A stretch of DNA of 64,000 nt from positions 6,130,045 through 6,194,044 of the forward strand of contig OZ244935.1 of NCBI GenBank assembly GCA_965222005.1, written 5' to 3'. Both the position numbers and the translations under genes were made by a program. The stretch's first letter is position 1; the number at the start of each line of letters is the position of its first letter. This document shows, one piece after another, positions 37,246 to 46,803 of the stretch. Source of the stretch: CBDCTM01 sp965222005. Its GTDB lineage: Bacteria > Bacteroidota > Bacteroidia > Chitinophagales > Saprospiraceae. The notes below the pieces were generated by a model. It ran no database searches. It worked only from the letters and a program-made list of their open reading frames with translations, and was not told the DNA's origin.

Positions 37246-38682
37246 TTAGTTCATATCCCAGAACAGTTTGAAGCTGGCAACGTCACCACCATACTTAGCT
37301 GCAACAGCATCATAATTGCTGGTATTCAAAGTAGCTTCATTAATCGGGAATATAAAACGTACCGGAATATCTCCCATGGACATGCCGGGAGGCGCGTTGA
37401 AGCCTGTGAAATCAAGCAAACGCCAGGTAGTCCAACCTTCAAAGCCATTGTTAAACAAAGAAAGCCATTTTTGGATACCAACCTTCTGTTTCCAATCGCC
37501 AGCAGCCGATGTATAGGCCACTTCGGACTGAGCCAGATAATCGGTAGCCATTTGAGCCGTACCACCCCAAAACATGATGGAAGCTGTCACCCCCGCATCG
37601 TAATGAGATTCAGCCGTACCTCCAACGTCAAAATTTCTTTCTCTGGCTTCAGCCAGCAAGAATTCCACTTCGGCATACGACATCAAAGTACCAGCTAAAT
37701 CGGGAGCTTTCAAAGCTTCTCCGAGGCCGGAGAACGAAGATGCAGCATTGGCATCACCATAGATTCCTCCCAAGTACGCTCCACCAATTTCTTCGAAGTA
37801 AATACCAATCCTGGGATCATTAAGATCATTCATGATATCAATGATCGTGTTGGCACCTACAAAGTCATTTCTACCACTTTGCACCAAATCCACCCAAAGA
37901 GGATGGGTATTGGGGGTTGCAGCATGGTAAGTAATGTCAAAGTTGTCATCATTGGAAGTAAATACCTTATCGGCAGACATTTCGGCCATTCCTTTAGCTT
38001 TTGCATTATCAGAATCAGCTATACGCATAGCCAATTTGAGATGCAGTGAGTGGCCAAACTTAATCCACTTGGCTATATCTCCCTGATAAATCACATCTTG
38101 CGTGGCATCAAAAGCAGGTTCTTTATCATCCAAAGCATTGATAGCCGCTACCAGTTTGTCTATGTTGTCATAGTAAACGGTTTGAGCATCATCATATACA
38201 GGCGTGACAAAGTCATTGTTCAATGCCTGGCTGTACGGAATATCACCAAAGATATCCACCATCACAGTATAAACATAGGCTTCCATAATATTAATGACAG
38301 CAACTTTATTCTGCTTGATGGTTTCAGCCGAAGGGTTAGTGGTTTCGGTATTGCCAAGTATTGTCCTGGCCTCTTGCAAATCCTTTAAAACATCTCTGTA
38401 AAAAATATCCCACATTCTATCCGGAATTTGACGACCTACCATGTTGTATTGGCTTTCGTCTGGATAGGTTGTTTGAGCCCAGTACTGTGCATAGAGACGG
38501 AATACATTCCGGTTGACATTTGACTCTGACATCAAATCAAATGCATTTCGTACTCCATTGGTGAACAAGGGCTCTGCAGGGATAACGCTGGGGTTTTTCT
38601 TGTCGGTATTCAAATCCTCAAAATGATCTGTACAAGAATAAACCAGCACACTTACTAACAACAGAAAAATATATTTTTTCAT
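37246..38682 (-). CDS. SusD/RagB-like nutrient-binding lipoprotein
   Basis: The 478-residue product has a lipobox at VLVYSC (Cys about residue 17) and then the SusD_2-type N-terminus (TDHFEDLNTDKKNPSVIPAE). Its helical TPR-like body includes INIMEAYVYTVMVDIFGDIP. SusD proteins sit on the outside of the outer membrane and cap a SusC barrel. It lies 18 bp downstream of the SusC gene. No glycosidase, peptidase or regulator gene adjoins the pair, so the ligand (glycan or peptide) cannot be inferred from context. Confidence 0.94.
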   Translation of the reverse strand: MKKYIFLLLVSVLVYSCTDHFEDLNTDKKNPSVIPAEPLFTNGVRNAFDLMSESNVNRNVFRLYAQYWAQTTYPDESQYNMVGRQIPDRMWDIFYRDVLKDLQEARTILGNTETTNPSAETIKQNKVAVINIMEAYVYTVMVDIFGDIPYSQALNNDFVTPVYDDAQTVYYDNIDKLVAAINALDDKEPAFDATQDVIYQGDIAKWIKFGHSLHLKLAMRIADSDNAKAKGMAEMSADKVFTSNDDNFDITYHAATPNTHPLWVDLVQSGRNDFVGANTIIDIMNDLNDPRIGIYFEEIGGAYLGGIYGDANAASSFSGLGEALKAPDLAGTLMSYAEVEFLLAEARERNFDVGGTAESHYDAGVTASIMFWGGTAQMATDYLAQSEVAYTSAAGDWKQKVGIQKWLSLFNNGFEGWTTWRLLDFTGFNAPPGMSMGDIPVRFIFPINEATLNTSNYDAVAAKYGGDVASFKLFWDMN

Positions 38683-38700
38683 AAGACTGCTTTTTATTTG

Positions 38701-41700
38701 TTAGAAATCAAAGTTTAAGTTAAAACCAATCGTTCTCACTGTGGGATATGAACCAGAGATGTAACCCTGGTCATTACCTGAAGAAAGGCCGGATTCAGGA
38801 TCGGCAAATGGCAAATCCTTATCGATAATCCAAAGGTTTCTGCCTACTGCGGCAAGGGTGAGATTTTGCAAAGCACCATTAAATACACCTGATTTAAAGG
38901 TGTAAGAAAGGGCTAATTCTCTCAGCTTGATAAAGCCGCCATCATAAATGGTCAGTTCTCCCGGGTTGCGTGAAGCATTACCCCAGTAGTAAGCACCGCC
39001 AAAATAATCGGCAGGCACTCTTATATCATTAGGAGTACCATCTTCTTTAACACCTTCCAGCAGCACTCCACCACCCTGATCAACGGGATCGCGGACGGGG
39101 TTGCCCAGATCATTCAGCCCGGCAGTGTAATCCGGCAAGCCGGTACCTTGGCCGTAGTGTTGGTCAAGAGAGTACACATCACCCCCTTTTTGCATGTCAA
39201 TCAGGAAGCTCAGTCCAATGTTGTTGTAGCTAAAGGTATTGTGCCAGCCACCGATCCAATCGGGGTTCACATTTCCAATCACCTGATCAGCCACAGCAAT
39301 GTAATAGCCATTCTCACCAACAACTCTATTGCCATTGTCATCATACATCAAGCCGGTACCTCTAATGGTTCCGTAAGGCTTACCTTTAGTGGCGTTGAGT
39401 GAAACACCACCCTGATAAGATCTTAGCTGAAGATTCTCAACACCTTCGTACAGAGAAAGTACCTTATTGCGGTTGCGTGTCCAGTTGACGCCGGTAGCCC
39501 ATTCAAAACCACCCATCCTGAGCGGTACAAGATTCAAAGAAACTTCAATTCCCTTGTTTTCGACTTCTCCGGAATTGACAAACTGACGAGTATAGCCTGT
39601 TGCTCTGGATACGGAAACAGGCATGATATTGTCAATGGTGTTGTTCTTGTAATAAGCTACATCAAAGCCAAGTCTGCGGTCCAGGAAATTCATCTCCAAA
39701 CCTACTTCAACACTCTTTGTTCTTTCAGGCTTCAAGTCAGGGTTGTTAAGTGTACTGTTTACAGAGAACGAGATCGCACTGCCAAAATTATCCAGTTTGG
39801 GATAGGTATTAGATACACTTTGTGGTGGTGCATCATTACCAACTTCCGCATAACTCAGACGGAGTTTACTGAAATTCAACCAATCCGCATCGGTATTCAT
39901 ACTCAACAGTTTTGAAAACACAAAACTGGCAGAAATGGAATAGTAGTTATAGGTGTTGTTGTCAACAGGCAAGGTGGATGATTGATCAATCCGATCAGTA
40001 ATATCCAGGTACAAAAAGTCTCTGTAGCCCAGAGAGACGGCTGCATAGTAACCATTCACTTGACGCTCAAACAAGTTCTCAACAGGAAGGGGCAAGCTCC
40101 CTACAGAATTGCTCAAAGAGTACAAGCCTGGTACTACCAAACCTCCATTTGTAGAGGCAAGCACACGCTCATCAGTTGCTTTGCGTATGTTCATCCCCAG
40201 CAGGCCTCGAACAGAAAAGTCTTCGTTCAAGTCTTTTTCTGCATTCAGCATCACATCAAAGTTGGTCTCAGTGAAATCCAAATCATAACGCTGATAGCCA
40301 GAGGAGGCATCGTTTCTGGTTACACCAAATGGTGCAGGCACACTACCTACCGCACGTCTTTCCTCTCTAAGATCATTGTAGGTATCTACAGAGTACCGGC
40401 CCAGCACATTCAGCCAGTCAGTCAGATCATAAGTAAGACTAAAAGATCCAATCAGACGACTGCGTTCATCAGTCTGGAAGTTTTCAAAGCGCGTCCAATA
40501 CGGGTTATCCCAGTATTGAGGAGTGAAGTTGCCTTCCCAGGGTGCCACGGAATTCCAGGTTACATTTCTACCGGTAAGGTCATACAATTCCTTAAGCCGA
40601 ACCATATCCACATTTACCTGCCACCACTGACGAAACTGAGACATAAGGTTGTCGCTATATCCAGTGGAGTTTCTACCGGTAGCATCCTGCTTGAGGTAAT
40701 TACCTACGAAGCTGGCAGTCAGCCTGTCCGTCAAATCATAAGAAGAGCTGAAGTTTACATTATGCTTAGTCAGCTCACTATTCGGCATCACACCTTCCGT
40801 ATTGTAATTGGTATAAGCCAGGCGGAAGGTACCTTTATCAATACCTCCGGACAGCGCTACCGTATTGCTGAATGTAGCTTCTGTTTCAAAGAATTCAGCG
40901 GGTGTATTTTTTGCTGCCACATAAGGATAAGGCTTGCCAAATTTGTCAGATTCAGGGATAAAGGACTCCCACTGATAAACCATCAGATTGGGATCAAACT
41001 TTTGACCGTATGAAGCATCATCATAAGTAGGAACTACCAAGTCCATCGTTCCGTCACCATCTACATCATAGTCCTCGAAATATCCGGTAGATCCGTAATA
41101 AGGGCCATAGCCGGCGCCATACTGATCCTGATACTTAATAAAAGTCTCCTTGTCAATTTTTCCAAAAGTAGCCGAACTGTTTACCGATACACCGATTCCC
41201 TTTCTCTTTACACCTTTCTTTGTAGTAATAATAACTGCCCCATTCGCTGCCCTTGAGCCATAGAGAGCCGTTGCTGCTGCACCTTTCAATACGTTAATTG
41301 ACTCAATATCAGCGGGGTTGATGTCTGTAGCAGCATTACCATAGTCGTACCCAGTACTACCCGCACGTTGAGCCCGGGTGTTCTTGTTGGAATTATCCAC
41401 AGGGATACCGTCAATTACAAATAATGCCTGGTTGTTGCCGGTAATAGAGGAATTACCACGCATAACGACATTAGTGGAGCCACCAAAATTATTATTGGCT
41501 CTGATCTGAACACCCGAAACTTTTCCAGAGAGGTTGTTCATAAAGTTGGTCGTTGGCACTTTCGTTATTTCATCGCCTTGTACCTCCTGTACGGAGTATC
41601 CGAGCGATCTTTCTTCACGCTCAATACCCAATGCAGTAACTACAACATCGCTTAACAGGACACCAGTAGCAAGCGTAACATCAATAATGTTGGATGCTCC

Positions 41701-41949
41701 CAACTCAAGTTCCTGAGTATTGTACCCGGTATAACTGACGACGAGGGTATTACTGCCCTCCGGAACGGAAAGCTTGTAATTTCCATCGATATCAGTAACC
41801 GTACCAGTAGTGGTACCTTTGACGAGTACATTGGCTCCAATAAGTGGTTCGCCCTGATCGTCATTAATAGTACCGGAAATGGTCCTCTGGGCAATCATAG
41901 TGCCCAGTGCAAAAAGAACCAACACTAAAACTAGTGAGAGTTTTTTCAT
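38701..41949 (-). CDS. SusC/RagA-family TonB-linked outer-membrane transporter
   Basis: The product is about 1082 residues from ATG 41949 (MKKLSLVLVLVLFALGTMIAQ signal peptide). The frame runs on to 42027, but that extension precedes the signal peptide. Order: carboxypeptidase-like domain (ISGTINDDQGEPLIGANVLV), SusC signature with VVVTALGI, plug (NNLSGKVSGVQI, then VIDGIPVDNSN), then barrel ending TIGFNLNFDF. It imports a ligand captured by the SusD partner. A -7 box lies at 42089-42096. Confidence 0.96.
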   Translation of the reverse strand: MKKLSLVLVLVLFALGTMIAQRTISGTINDDQGEPLIGANVLVKGTTTGTVTDIDGNYKLSVPEGSNTLVVSYTGYNTQELELGASNIIDVTLATGVLLSDVVVTALGIEREERSLGYSVQEVQGDEITKVPTTNFMNNLSGKVSGVQIRANNNFGGSTNVVMRGNSSITGNNQALFVIDGIPVDNSNKNTRAQRAGSTGYDYGNAATDINPADIESINVLKGAAATALYGSRAANGAVIITTKKGVKRKGIGVSVNSSATFGKIDKETFIKYQDQYGAGYGPYYGSTGYFEDYDVDGDGTMDLVVPTYDDASYGQKFDPNLMVYQWESFIPESDKFGKPYPYVAAKNTPAEFFETEATFSNTVALSGGIDKGTFRLAYTNYNTEGVMPNSELTKHNVNFSSSYDLTDRLTASFVGNYLKQDATGRNSTGYSDNLMSQFRQWWQVNVDMVRLKELYDLTGRNVTWNSVAPWEGNFTPQYWDNPYWTRFENFQTDERSRLIGSFSLTYDLTDWLNVLGRYSVDTYNDLREERRAVGSVPAPFGVTRNDASSGYQRYDLDFTETNFDVMLNAEKDLNEDFSVRGLLGMNIRKATDERVLASTNGGLVVPGLYSLSNSVGSLPLPVENLFERQVNGYYAAVSLGYRDFLYLDITDRIDQSSTLPVDNNTYNYYSISASFVFSKLLSMNTDADWLNFSKLRLSYAEVGNDAPPQSVSNTYPKLDNFGSAISFSVNSTLNNPDLKPERTKSVEVGLEMNFLDRRLGFDVAYYKNNTIDNIMPVSVSRATGYTRQFVNSGEVENKGIEVSLNLVPLRMGGFEWATGVNWTRNRNKVLSLYEGVENLQLRSYQGGVSLNATKGKPYGTIRGTGLMYDDNGNRVVGENGYYIAVADQVIGNVNPDWIGGWHNTFSYNNIGLSFLIDMQKGGDVYSLDQHYGQGTGLPDYTAGLNDLGNPVRDPVDQGGGVLLEGVKEDGTPNDIRVPADYFGGAYYWGNASRNPGELTIYDGGFIKLRELALSYTFKSGVFNGALQNLTLAAVGRNLWIIDKDLPFADPESGLSSGNDQGYISGSYPTVRTIGFNLNFDF

Positions 41950-42088
41950 ACTAATCCGAATTTTAATTAAACAATAAATAATATAGAAGCGGCTGACGGG
42001 ATGGCTTTGGTAAAAGCTACCACCCAATTTCAGATGTCATCCGTTTTGCTGCTTCATAAAATCTTTAATTTCCTATGATTTTGTGGCC

Positions 42089-42096
42089 CAAAGCTA
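42089..42096 (-). promoter_or_regulatory. Candidate -7 box for the susCD operon
   Basis: On the minus strand TAGCTTTG matches TAnnTTTG perfectly, about 140 nt before the susC ATG. No clear -33 TTTG is present at 19-21 bp, which may mean an activator is needed. The rest of the 41950-42212 gap shows nothing else. Confidence 0.35.
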
Positions 42097-42212
42097 CGAT
42101 TATCTCTATAGATTTTAGACTTTATTTACACTTATTGTACTTTCTCTTAATGCTCTGTTAACGCATCAACTTACTGAATGCTGCTAGCAGTGCCAGACCT
42201 CCAACGACCGCT

Positions 42213-42953
42213 TTAGCTCAGCTGAACAGCCTTTTTAGCCCCTTCCAGTTGCCGTAAATACAGCTGTATCGTGTTGTGCAGGCCAAAGTACAGCGCATCA
42301 GCTATCAGTGCATGGCCTATCGAAACTTCGAGCACATTGTCAAGCTGCTGACAGAAATATTTGAGATTGTCCAAGTTGAGATCGTGCCCGGCGTTAATCC
42401 CAACTCCTATATTGTCAGCCAATTGGCCACAACGCACAAAAGGCGTTATCGCTGCTTCCTTATTTATATAAAAGTCATGCGCGTACTTACCCGTGTAAAA
42501 TTCAATGCGATCCGCTCCTACTCGCTTGGCACCTTCAATATCTTTCTCCAACGGATCCACAAAAATGGATACCCGGATACCTCCTTCGTGCAAGCGGGAG
42601 ATGGTTTCTTTTAAAAAACTATTGTGCTTATCGGTGTCCCAGCCGGTATCGGAGGTCAGCACACCGGGTGGGTCGGGAACCAGGGTACATTGATCGGGCT
42701 TATGGCCCAGTACCAATTGCATAAATTTTTCGGTGGGATTGCCTTCAATATTGAGTTCAGTGCCTACTATATCTTTGAGAGGAGCAATATCCGAATAGCG
42801 GATATGCCGCTCGTCGGGACGGGGATGTACGGTAATGCCCTGTGCTCCAAAGGCTTCACAATCACGAGCCACTTGCACCAAATCAGGCAGATTGCCTCCT
42901 CTGGCATTGCGGAGAAGCGCTACTTTATTGATGTTCACACTGAGGCGTGTCAT
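42213..42953 (-). CDS. pdxJ: Pyridoxine 5'-phosphate synthase
   Basis: The 246-residue product starts at ATG 42953 (MTRLSVNINKVALLRNARGG); an ATG at 42995 would add 14 non-conserved residues. PdxJ features include GITVHPRPDERHI, ELNIEGNPT and GVGINAGHDLNL. It condenses 1-deoxy-D-xylulose 5-phosphate with 3-amino-2-oxopropyl phosphate to pyridoxine 5'-phosphate, a cytosolic vitamin B6 step. No other pdx gene is adjacent. Confidence 0.96.
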   Translation of the reverse strand: MTRLSVNINKVALLRNARGGNLPDLVQVARDCEAFGAQGITVHPRPDERHIRYSDIAPLKDIVGTELNIEGNPTEKFMQLVLGHKPDQCTLVPDPPGVLTSDTGWDTDKHNSFLKETISRLHEGGIRVSIFVDPLEKDIEGAKRVGADRIEFYTGKYAHDFYINKEAAITPFVRCGQLADNIGVGINAGHDLNLDNLKYFCQQLDNVLEVSIGHALIADALYFGLHNTIQLYLRQLEGAKKAVQLS

Positions 42954-43129
42954 TTCAGATAGTAGTTTTGCTTGTAGCGAAAATAAACACAGCATATGCC
43001 TTTTGGAATTGTTCCATTAGAGCACACACACGTTTTTTTCAGATAGGTATGGTTTTACCAGAAAAATTGTAGTCATTCGCCCTTTCATTGATGAGAATGC
43101 CTTAATTTCGGGCAAATTTTAAAGTGGAT

Positions 43130-44068
43130 ATGAGTGGGGATTACTTTGAAAATGACCTGAAAAGTCATAATTCTTCTCCCATAACGATTGTGGGGCTGTT
43201 AACGCTGCTTATTATTCTCGGCACTTTGATTGGGCTGGCTTGTATTATGCTTTTGGCCAAAGGCCAGGGTTTTGCAGTTGAAAGCATATATGGCCAGGCG
43301 GATGCTACTGATTTGGCTGGTCGCAACTTCATCCGCTGGTCAGCCCTCATCAATCATCTGAGCATGTTTGTATTGCCTGGATTGCTGGCTGTTTGGTTTC
43401 TTTTTCGCCATCATTGGCGCCGCTTTCTGCGGACCGATCGCTGGCCTGACCTGCCCAATGTCGCCCTGGGTACTTTGCTGATTCTTTGTTCCATGCCCCT
43501 GGCACAGCTTGCTTTTTGGCTCAATCGCCAATTGCCTTTACCGGCCTGGATGCACGATATGGAAGACAGTACCGCCACGATGATCGAAAATCTGCTGGCT
43601 GTAAACAGCTCCGGAGAGCTGCTGTTCAATCTGCTGGTGATCGCGTTGGTGCCTGCCATCGGTGAGGAGCTGGTATTCAGAGGCATTCTACAGACGAGCT
43701 TCGAGCGCTGGTTTGGCAAACCGCATTGGGCCATCTGGGTGGTGGCAATATTGTTCAGTGCCTTTCATATGCAGTTTGAAGGCTTTCTGGCCCGGGTAGT
43801 GCTGGGAGCTGTACTGGGGTATCTTTTTTACTGGACCCGCAACCTTTGGGTGCCCATTATTGCGCACTTTCTGAATAATGCATTGCAAATATTAGCTCAG
43901 TATTTTTTTCAAAAAGAACTCGACCCGGCCAACCTGGATACAACGGAACTGCTTCCTTGGTCAGTCACCATCGTGTCAGTAATCTTTGTAATTATCATAA
44001 GCCGACGGCTCATCCGCCACAACCGATTGCCCGATCATCCGTCCTCTTCAACCGACACAGCCGTATGA
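43130..44068 (+). CDS. CPBP-family intramembrane glutamic endopeptidase
   Basis: The product is about 312 residues with roughly 7-8 transmembrane helices. The CPBP/Abi motifs are visible: GEELVFRGIL (EExxxR) near residue 190, FSAFHMQFEGF, and HFLNNALQI near the end. It is probably an inner-membrane protease processing C-terminal segments of other membrane proteins; the substrate is unknown. ATG 43130 is used; a GTG at 43124 would add two residues. The stop overlaps the cdsA start by 4 nt (ATGA), showing translational coupling. Confidence 0.88.
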   Translation: MSGDYFENDLKSHNSSPITIVGLLTLLIILGTLIGLACIMLLAKGQGFAVESIYGQADATDLAGRNFIRWSALINHLSMFVLPGLLAVWFLFRHHWRRFLRTDRWPDLPNVALGTLLILCSMPLAQLAFWLNRQLPLPAWMHDMEDSTATMIENLLAVNSSGELLFNLLVIALVPAIGEELVFRGILQTSFERWFGKPHWAIWVVAILFSAFHMQFEGFLARVVLGAVLGYLFYWTRNLWVPIIAHFLNNALQILAQYFFQKELDPANLDTTELLPWSVTIVSVIFVIIISRRLIRHNRLPDHPSSSTDTAV

Positions 44069-44892
44069 AAGGATTAGGAAAAAGGGTAGCTACAGCTGCA
44101 GTATTTGCAGCCGTTATGCTCGGCGGAATATTTGGCGGCCGCTATCCCTTTATGATATTGTTTGGTCTTATTACAGCTTTATGCTTGTGGGAGTTTTTCG
44201 ATTCGACGCTAGCAGACAACGGCAGGCTTCGAAAAATTTGGGGCATGCTCATGGGTTTGTTGCCTTATACATTGTCAGCTCTTGTATTGCTTAATGTATT
44301 TCCCAGTTTTAAGGCTTTTGCAGGGAACGGACTTTTTTTATTGGTGCCTTTCTTTTTTCTGACTTTTCTCTTCGAATTATATAGCCGCTCTGAAAAGCCC
44401 TTCCAAAATGTGGCTTATATTCTGCTCGGAATGGTGTACATCGGTTTACCTTTTACGATCTTGCAATGGGTTGCTTTTGCCAATGAAGCATATTCGGCGC
44501 AACTGGTTTTGGGCTTACTACTACTTACCTGGACCAACGACACGGCAGCCTACCTGGTGGGCTCGCAAATTGGCAAAAACCCACTGTTTCTGCGCATTTC
44601 ACCTAAAAAAACCTGGGAAGGGACCTTGGGTGGTGTACTCATCACGCTACTGATAGCCTGGCTGCTGCCACGCTGGCTGCCGGAGCTGAGCAGCACTCAA
44701 TGGCTCGGACTAGGTGTGATAGTGGCCGTGTTTGGTTCGCTGGGCGATTTGGTGGAGAGCATGTTCAAACGCAGCCTGGGTATCAAGGACAGCGGAGCGA
44801 TGTTGCCCGGCCACGGCGGCCTGCTGGATCGCTTCGATGGTTTTATTTTCCATTTGCCCTTTGTAGCAGCTTATTTATTTTTGACAGGCTGA
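44065..44892 (+). CDS. cdsA: Phosphatidate cytidylyltransferase (CDP-diacylglycerol synthase)
   Basis: The product is about 275 residues with eight or so membrane helices. The C-terminal CdsA signature is present: GDLVESMFKRSLGIKDSG, then LPGHGGLLDRFDG. It makes CDP-diacylglycerol from phosphatidate and CTP at the inner membrane. The frame is open upstream to 43957, but the ATG at 44065 overlapping the previous stop gives the correct N-terminus. psd, which acts later in phosphatidylethanolamine synthesis, lies 1.9 kb downstream. Confidence 0.95.
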   Translation: MKGLGKRVATAAVFAAVMLGGIFGGRYPFMILFGLITALCLWEFFDSTLADNGRLRKIWGMLMGLLPYTLSALVLLNVFPSFKAFAGNGLFLLVPFFFLTFLFELYSRSEKPFQNVAYILLGMVYIGLPFTILQWVAFANEAYSAQLVLGLLLLTWTNDTAAYLVGSQIGKNPLFLRISPKKTWEGTLGGVLITLLIAWLLPRWLPELSSTQWLGLGVIVAVFGSLGDLVESMFKRSLGIKDSGAMLPGHGGLLDRFDGFIFHLPFVAAYLFLTG

Positions 44893-44978
44893 TGAAAAAA
44901 CACTTTGAGCAAATTATATTTTGCACCAACCACTAATTAGCAAACAGATAAATTGACTCCAATTTCAACACCTCTTTT

Positions 44979-45446
44979 TTAGCTCTTAATATACACAACC
45001 ACTTTAAATCTATTCAATTCTTTTTCAATACTACTTCCATTACTGGCAACAATAGATTCAATATCGCTTTTCAAGGTTCCATCACAATAGATAAAAGACT
45101 TCACCGAAATGCTTAAAGTATCAATGGGTATATCTGCAATAGTGATGAGGTGCTGCGAATAGCTTCTGTTGAGCTCTACTGCCACCTCATCTTCTTTGAC
45201 CTGGAATCTATCAATTAAAAAACTAAGGCCCGGCTGATTTGCGGTAGCTCTTTTGCCATTTTCATCGAGCAAAAAGATGACCAAGTCGGGGGCAACGGCT
45301 TCGCTAATATTTTCCTGGCTGAGGCTATCCCTGAATATTAGCTTTGTGCTTATATCAAAAAAAGGCGGACAAGGCTCCTCTTCTGTTGCCTTGCAACAAA
45401 AGACACTTAGAATAAATAAAACCAGGATAGGTTTTGCTCCAATCAT
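44979..45446 (-). CDS. Putative lipoprotein, unknown function
   Basis: The 155-residue product begins with a hydrophobic signal ending in VFCC, a plausible lipobox (Cys 17 or 18). The remainder has two or three predicted beta segments and another Cys pair (PCPPFFD, IYCDG). I do not recognise the family. It starts one base after the stop of the upstream gene (45448-46626), so the two are an operon and probably work together. Confidence 0.65.
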   Translation of the reverse strand: MIGAKPILVLFILSVFCCKATEEEPCPPFFDISTKLIFRDSLSQENISEAVAPDLVIFLLDENGKRATANQPGLSFLIDRFQVKEDEVAVELNRSYSQHLITIADIPIDTLSISVKSFIYCDGTLKSDIESIVASNGSSIEKELNRFKVVVYIKS

Positions 45447-45447
45447 A

Positions 45448-46626
45448 TTATAAACTTACTTGTGCAGATTTGCTACTAAAAAGTCTAATATTCAATAACA
45501 GGGAGGTACTTTTTAATGTAGTACTTACTCCTTCGAACTCGGAGTAGCCATTGCTAAGCTCTCGCCTTAGCTCGAGCCCAAAATTATCGTACATGGCTCG
45601 GAGGCCAACAAAAATGCCTTGCTCATGCCTCCGAAAGTTATTATATTTTTCAAGCATCAGAGAATTGCTGATTCCTGCATACACATCCAGTTGTACCCCT
45701 TTATTGAGTACAACCCTTCTTACTGCATTGCTTATGCGAACATAACTCAGCTGCCTGTTTGTTGATATCGGTACTACTACCCCTCTGATTATTTGGATTT
45801 TATAGCTTTTGTATCCCAACTCATTCATCAAAGACCAAACCTGATGGTTTCGGGGGAATACTATTTCAAAGCTAATGGCGGGTAATATCTGCCGTTCACT
45901 AATAGGAATTTTTACATCATTCTCTTCAAGTTGTCCCAGCCAACCTCCCGCCTTCAGCTCTAAGCGTACACCCGCTTTTCTCTTAGCTGCCAAAAAGTCG
46001 GGCTTTCCATTTTTGCACTCCAGAAATTGCAACACCAGTTTTTCCAGTGCTTTCCGGGTGTATTTTACATTTCCGGCTTTATCAGCTACGTCTGAACATT
46101 CATTAAAATGCCTGCGCAGTTGGTTTTGATATTCATTTACCGTCACTATCTGGCCGTTCCTCAAATACTTGAAAAGGATCAAATCCTCGATACCTTTTTC
46201 ATTTTCCAAGACAAAATGGGTCTTCCCATTGCTATCGGCGAAACGATACAGGCTCGTACTTCCAACAACAATTCCTTCCAAAAAAACTTGCCGTTCTTCC
46301 CATCTCATCGAATCATTTTCAATCAGATCATGCACCTTATGCGGATTGATCGTGTAGCGCAATCTTCGGCTTTCGTATCGTGCCTTATCGCCCACCCAAA
46401 AGGATCGAACTGCTTGTGGAGCCATTTGTTGAACCCTTCCGGCAGTTTTCACCAAAATGGTATCCGGATTTTTGACCCAATCCCGATAGTCGATCTGGCA
46501 GTAAAGGGTGTCATTATCCGGGGTGATTAAGACAGCATCTTGGAAATGGCCTTCCTGGGCCAAAAGATGAGTGATAAAAAAACTACTAAATACTAAAAGA
46601 AATGCAGCTTTATAAGGGGTGTTCAT
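45448..46626 (-). CDS. Exported protein, unknown function, possible outer-membrane barrel
   Basis: The 392-residue product has a signal peptide (MNTPYKAAFLLVFSSFFITHLLAQ). The N-terminal third (DAVLITPDNDTLYCQIDYRDW) resembles a small beta domain found in many uncharacterised Bacteroidota envelope proteins. The C-terminal third alternates as barrel strands. The end (SAQVSL) is not the usual terminal Phe. No enzymatic motif is seen. It is the first gene of a two-gene operon with the lipoprotein at 44979. Confidence 0.68.
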   Translation of the reverse strand: MNTPYKAAFLLVFSSFFITHLLAQEGHFQDAVLITPDNDTLYCQIDYRDWVKNPDTILVKTAGRVQQMAPQAVRSFWVGDKARYESRRLRYTINPHKVHDLIENDSMRWEERQVFLEGIVVGSTSLYRFADSNGKTHFVLENEKGIEDLILFKYLRNGQIVTVNEYQNQLRRHFNECSDVADKAGNVKYTRKALEKLVLQFLECKNGKPDFLAAKRKAGVRLELKAGGWLGQLEENDVKIPISERQILPAISFEIVFPRNHQVWSLMNELGYKSYKIQIIRGVVVPISTNRQLSYVRISNAVRRVVLNKGVQLDVYAGISNSLMLEKYNNFRRHEQGIFVGLRAMYDNFGLELRRELSNGYSEFEGVSTTLKSTSLLLNIRLFSSKSAQVSL

Positions 46627-46748
46627 AACTCAAACTATTTGTGCAATTATATTGTCAAGTAAATGTAAACATTTTACTTTTATATTACCGCAAATCAACT
46701 TGTAGTTTTATTAATAAATACGCACTTTGATTCGATTGGCTTCGCACG

Positions 46749-46780
46749 TTTGTCCTATTTCTTCAATTTCCCTACTTTTG
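46749..46780 (+). promoter_or_regulatory. Consensus Bacteroidota promoter of psd
   Basis: TTTG (46749-46752), 20 bp, TACTTTTG (46773-46780): both boxes match the -33/-7 consensus perfectly. Transcription should start near 46786, about 18 nt before ATG 46804. This also rules out the TTG at 46750 as the psd start. Confidence 0.75.
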
Positions 46781-46803
46781 CTTTTGCCCTAAAGAATAGG
46801 TCA

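Noticed and set aside
39982..41013. 343-codon plus-strand open frame
   Set aside because: It lies wholly inside susC on the other strand and its composition (many Arg, Ile, Gln, His) is what the complement of a barrel gene gives; no motif.
44950..44965. AAATTG-ACTC-CAATTT hairpin after cdsA as a terminator
   Set aside because: The stem is short and AT-rich, and the nearest T-run is 11 bases away.
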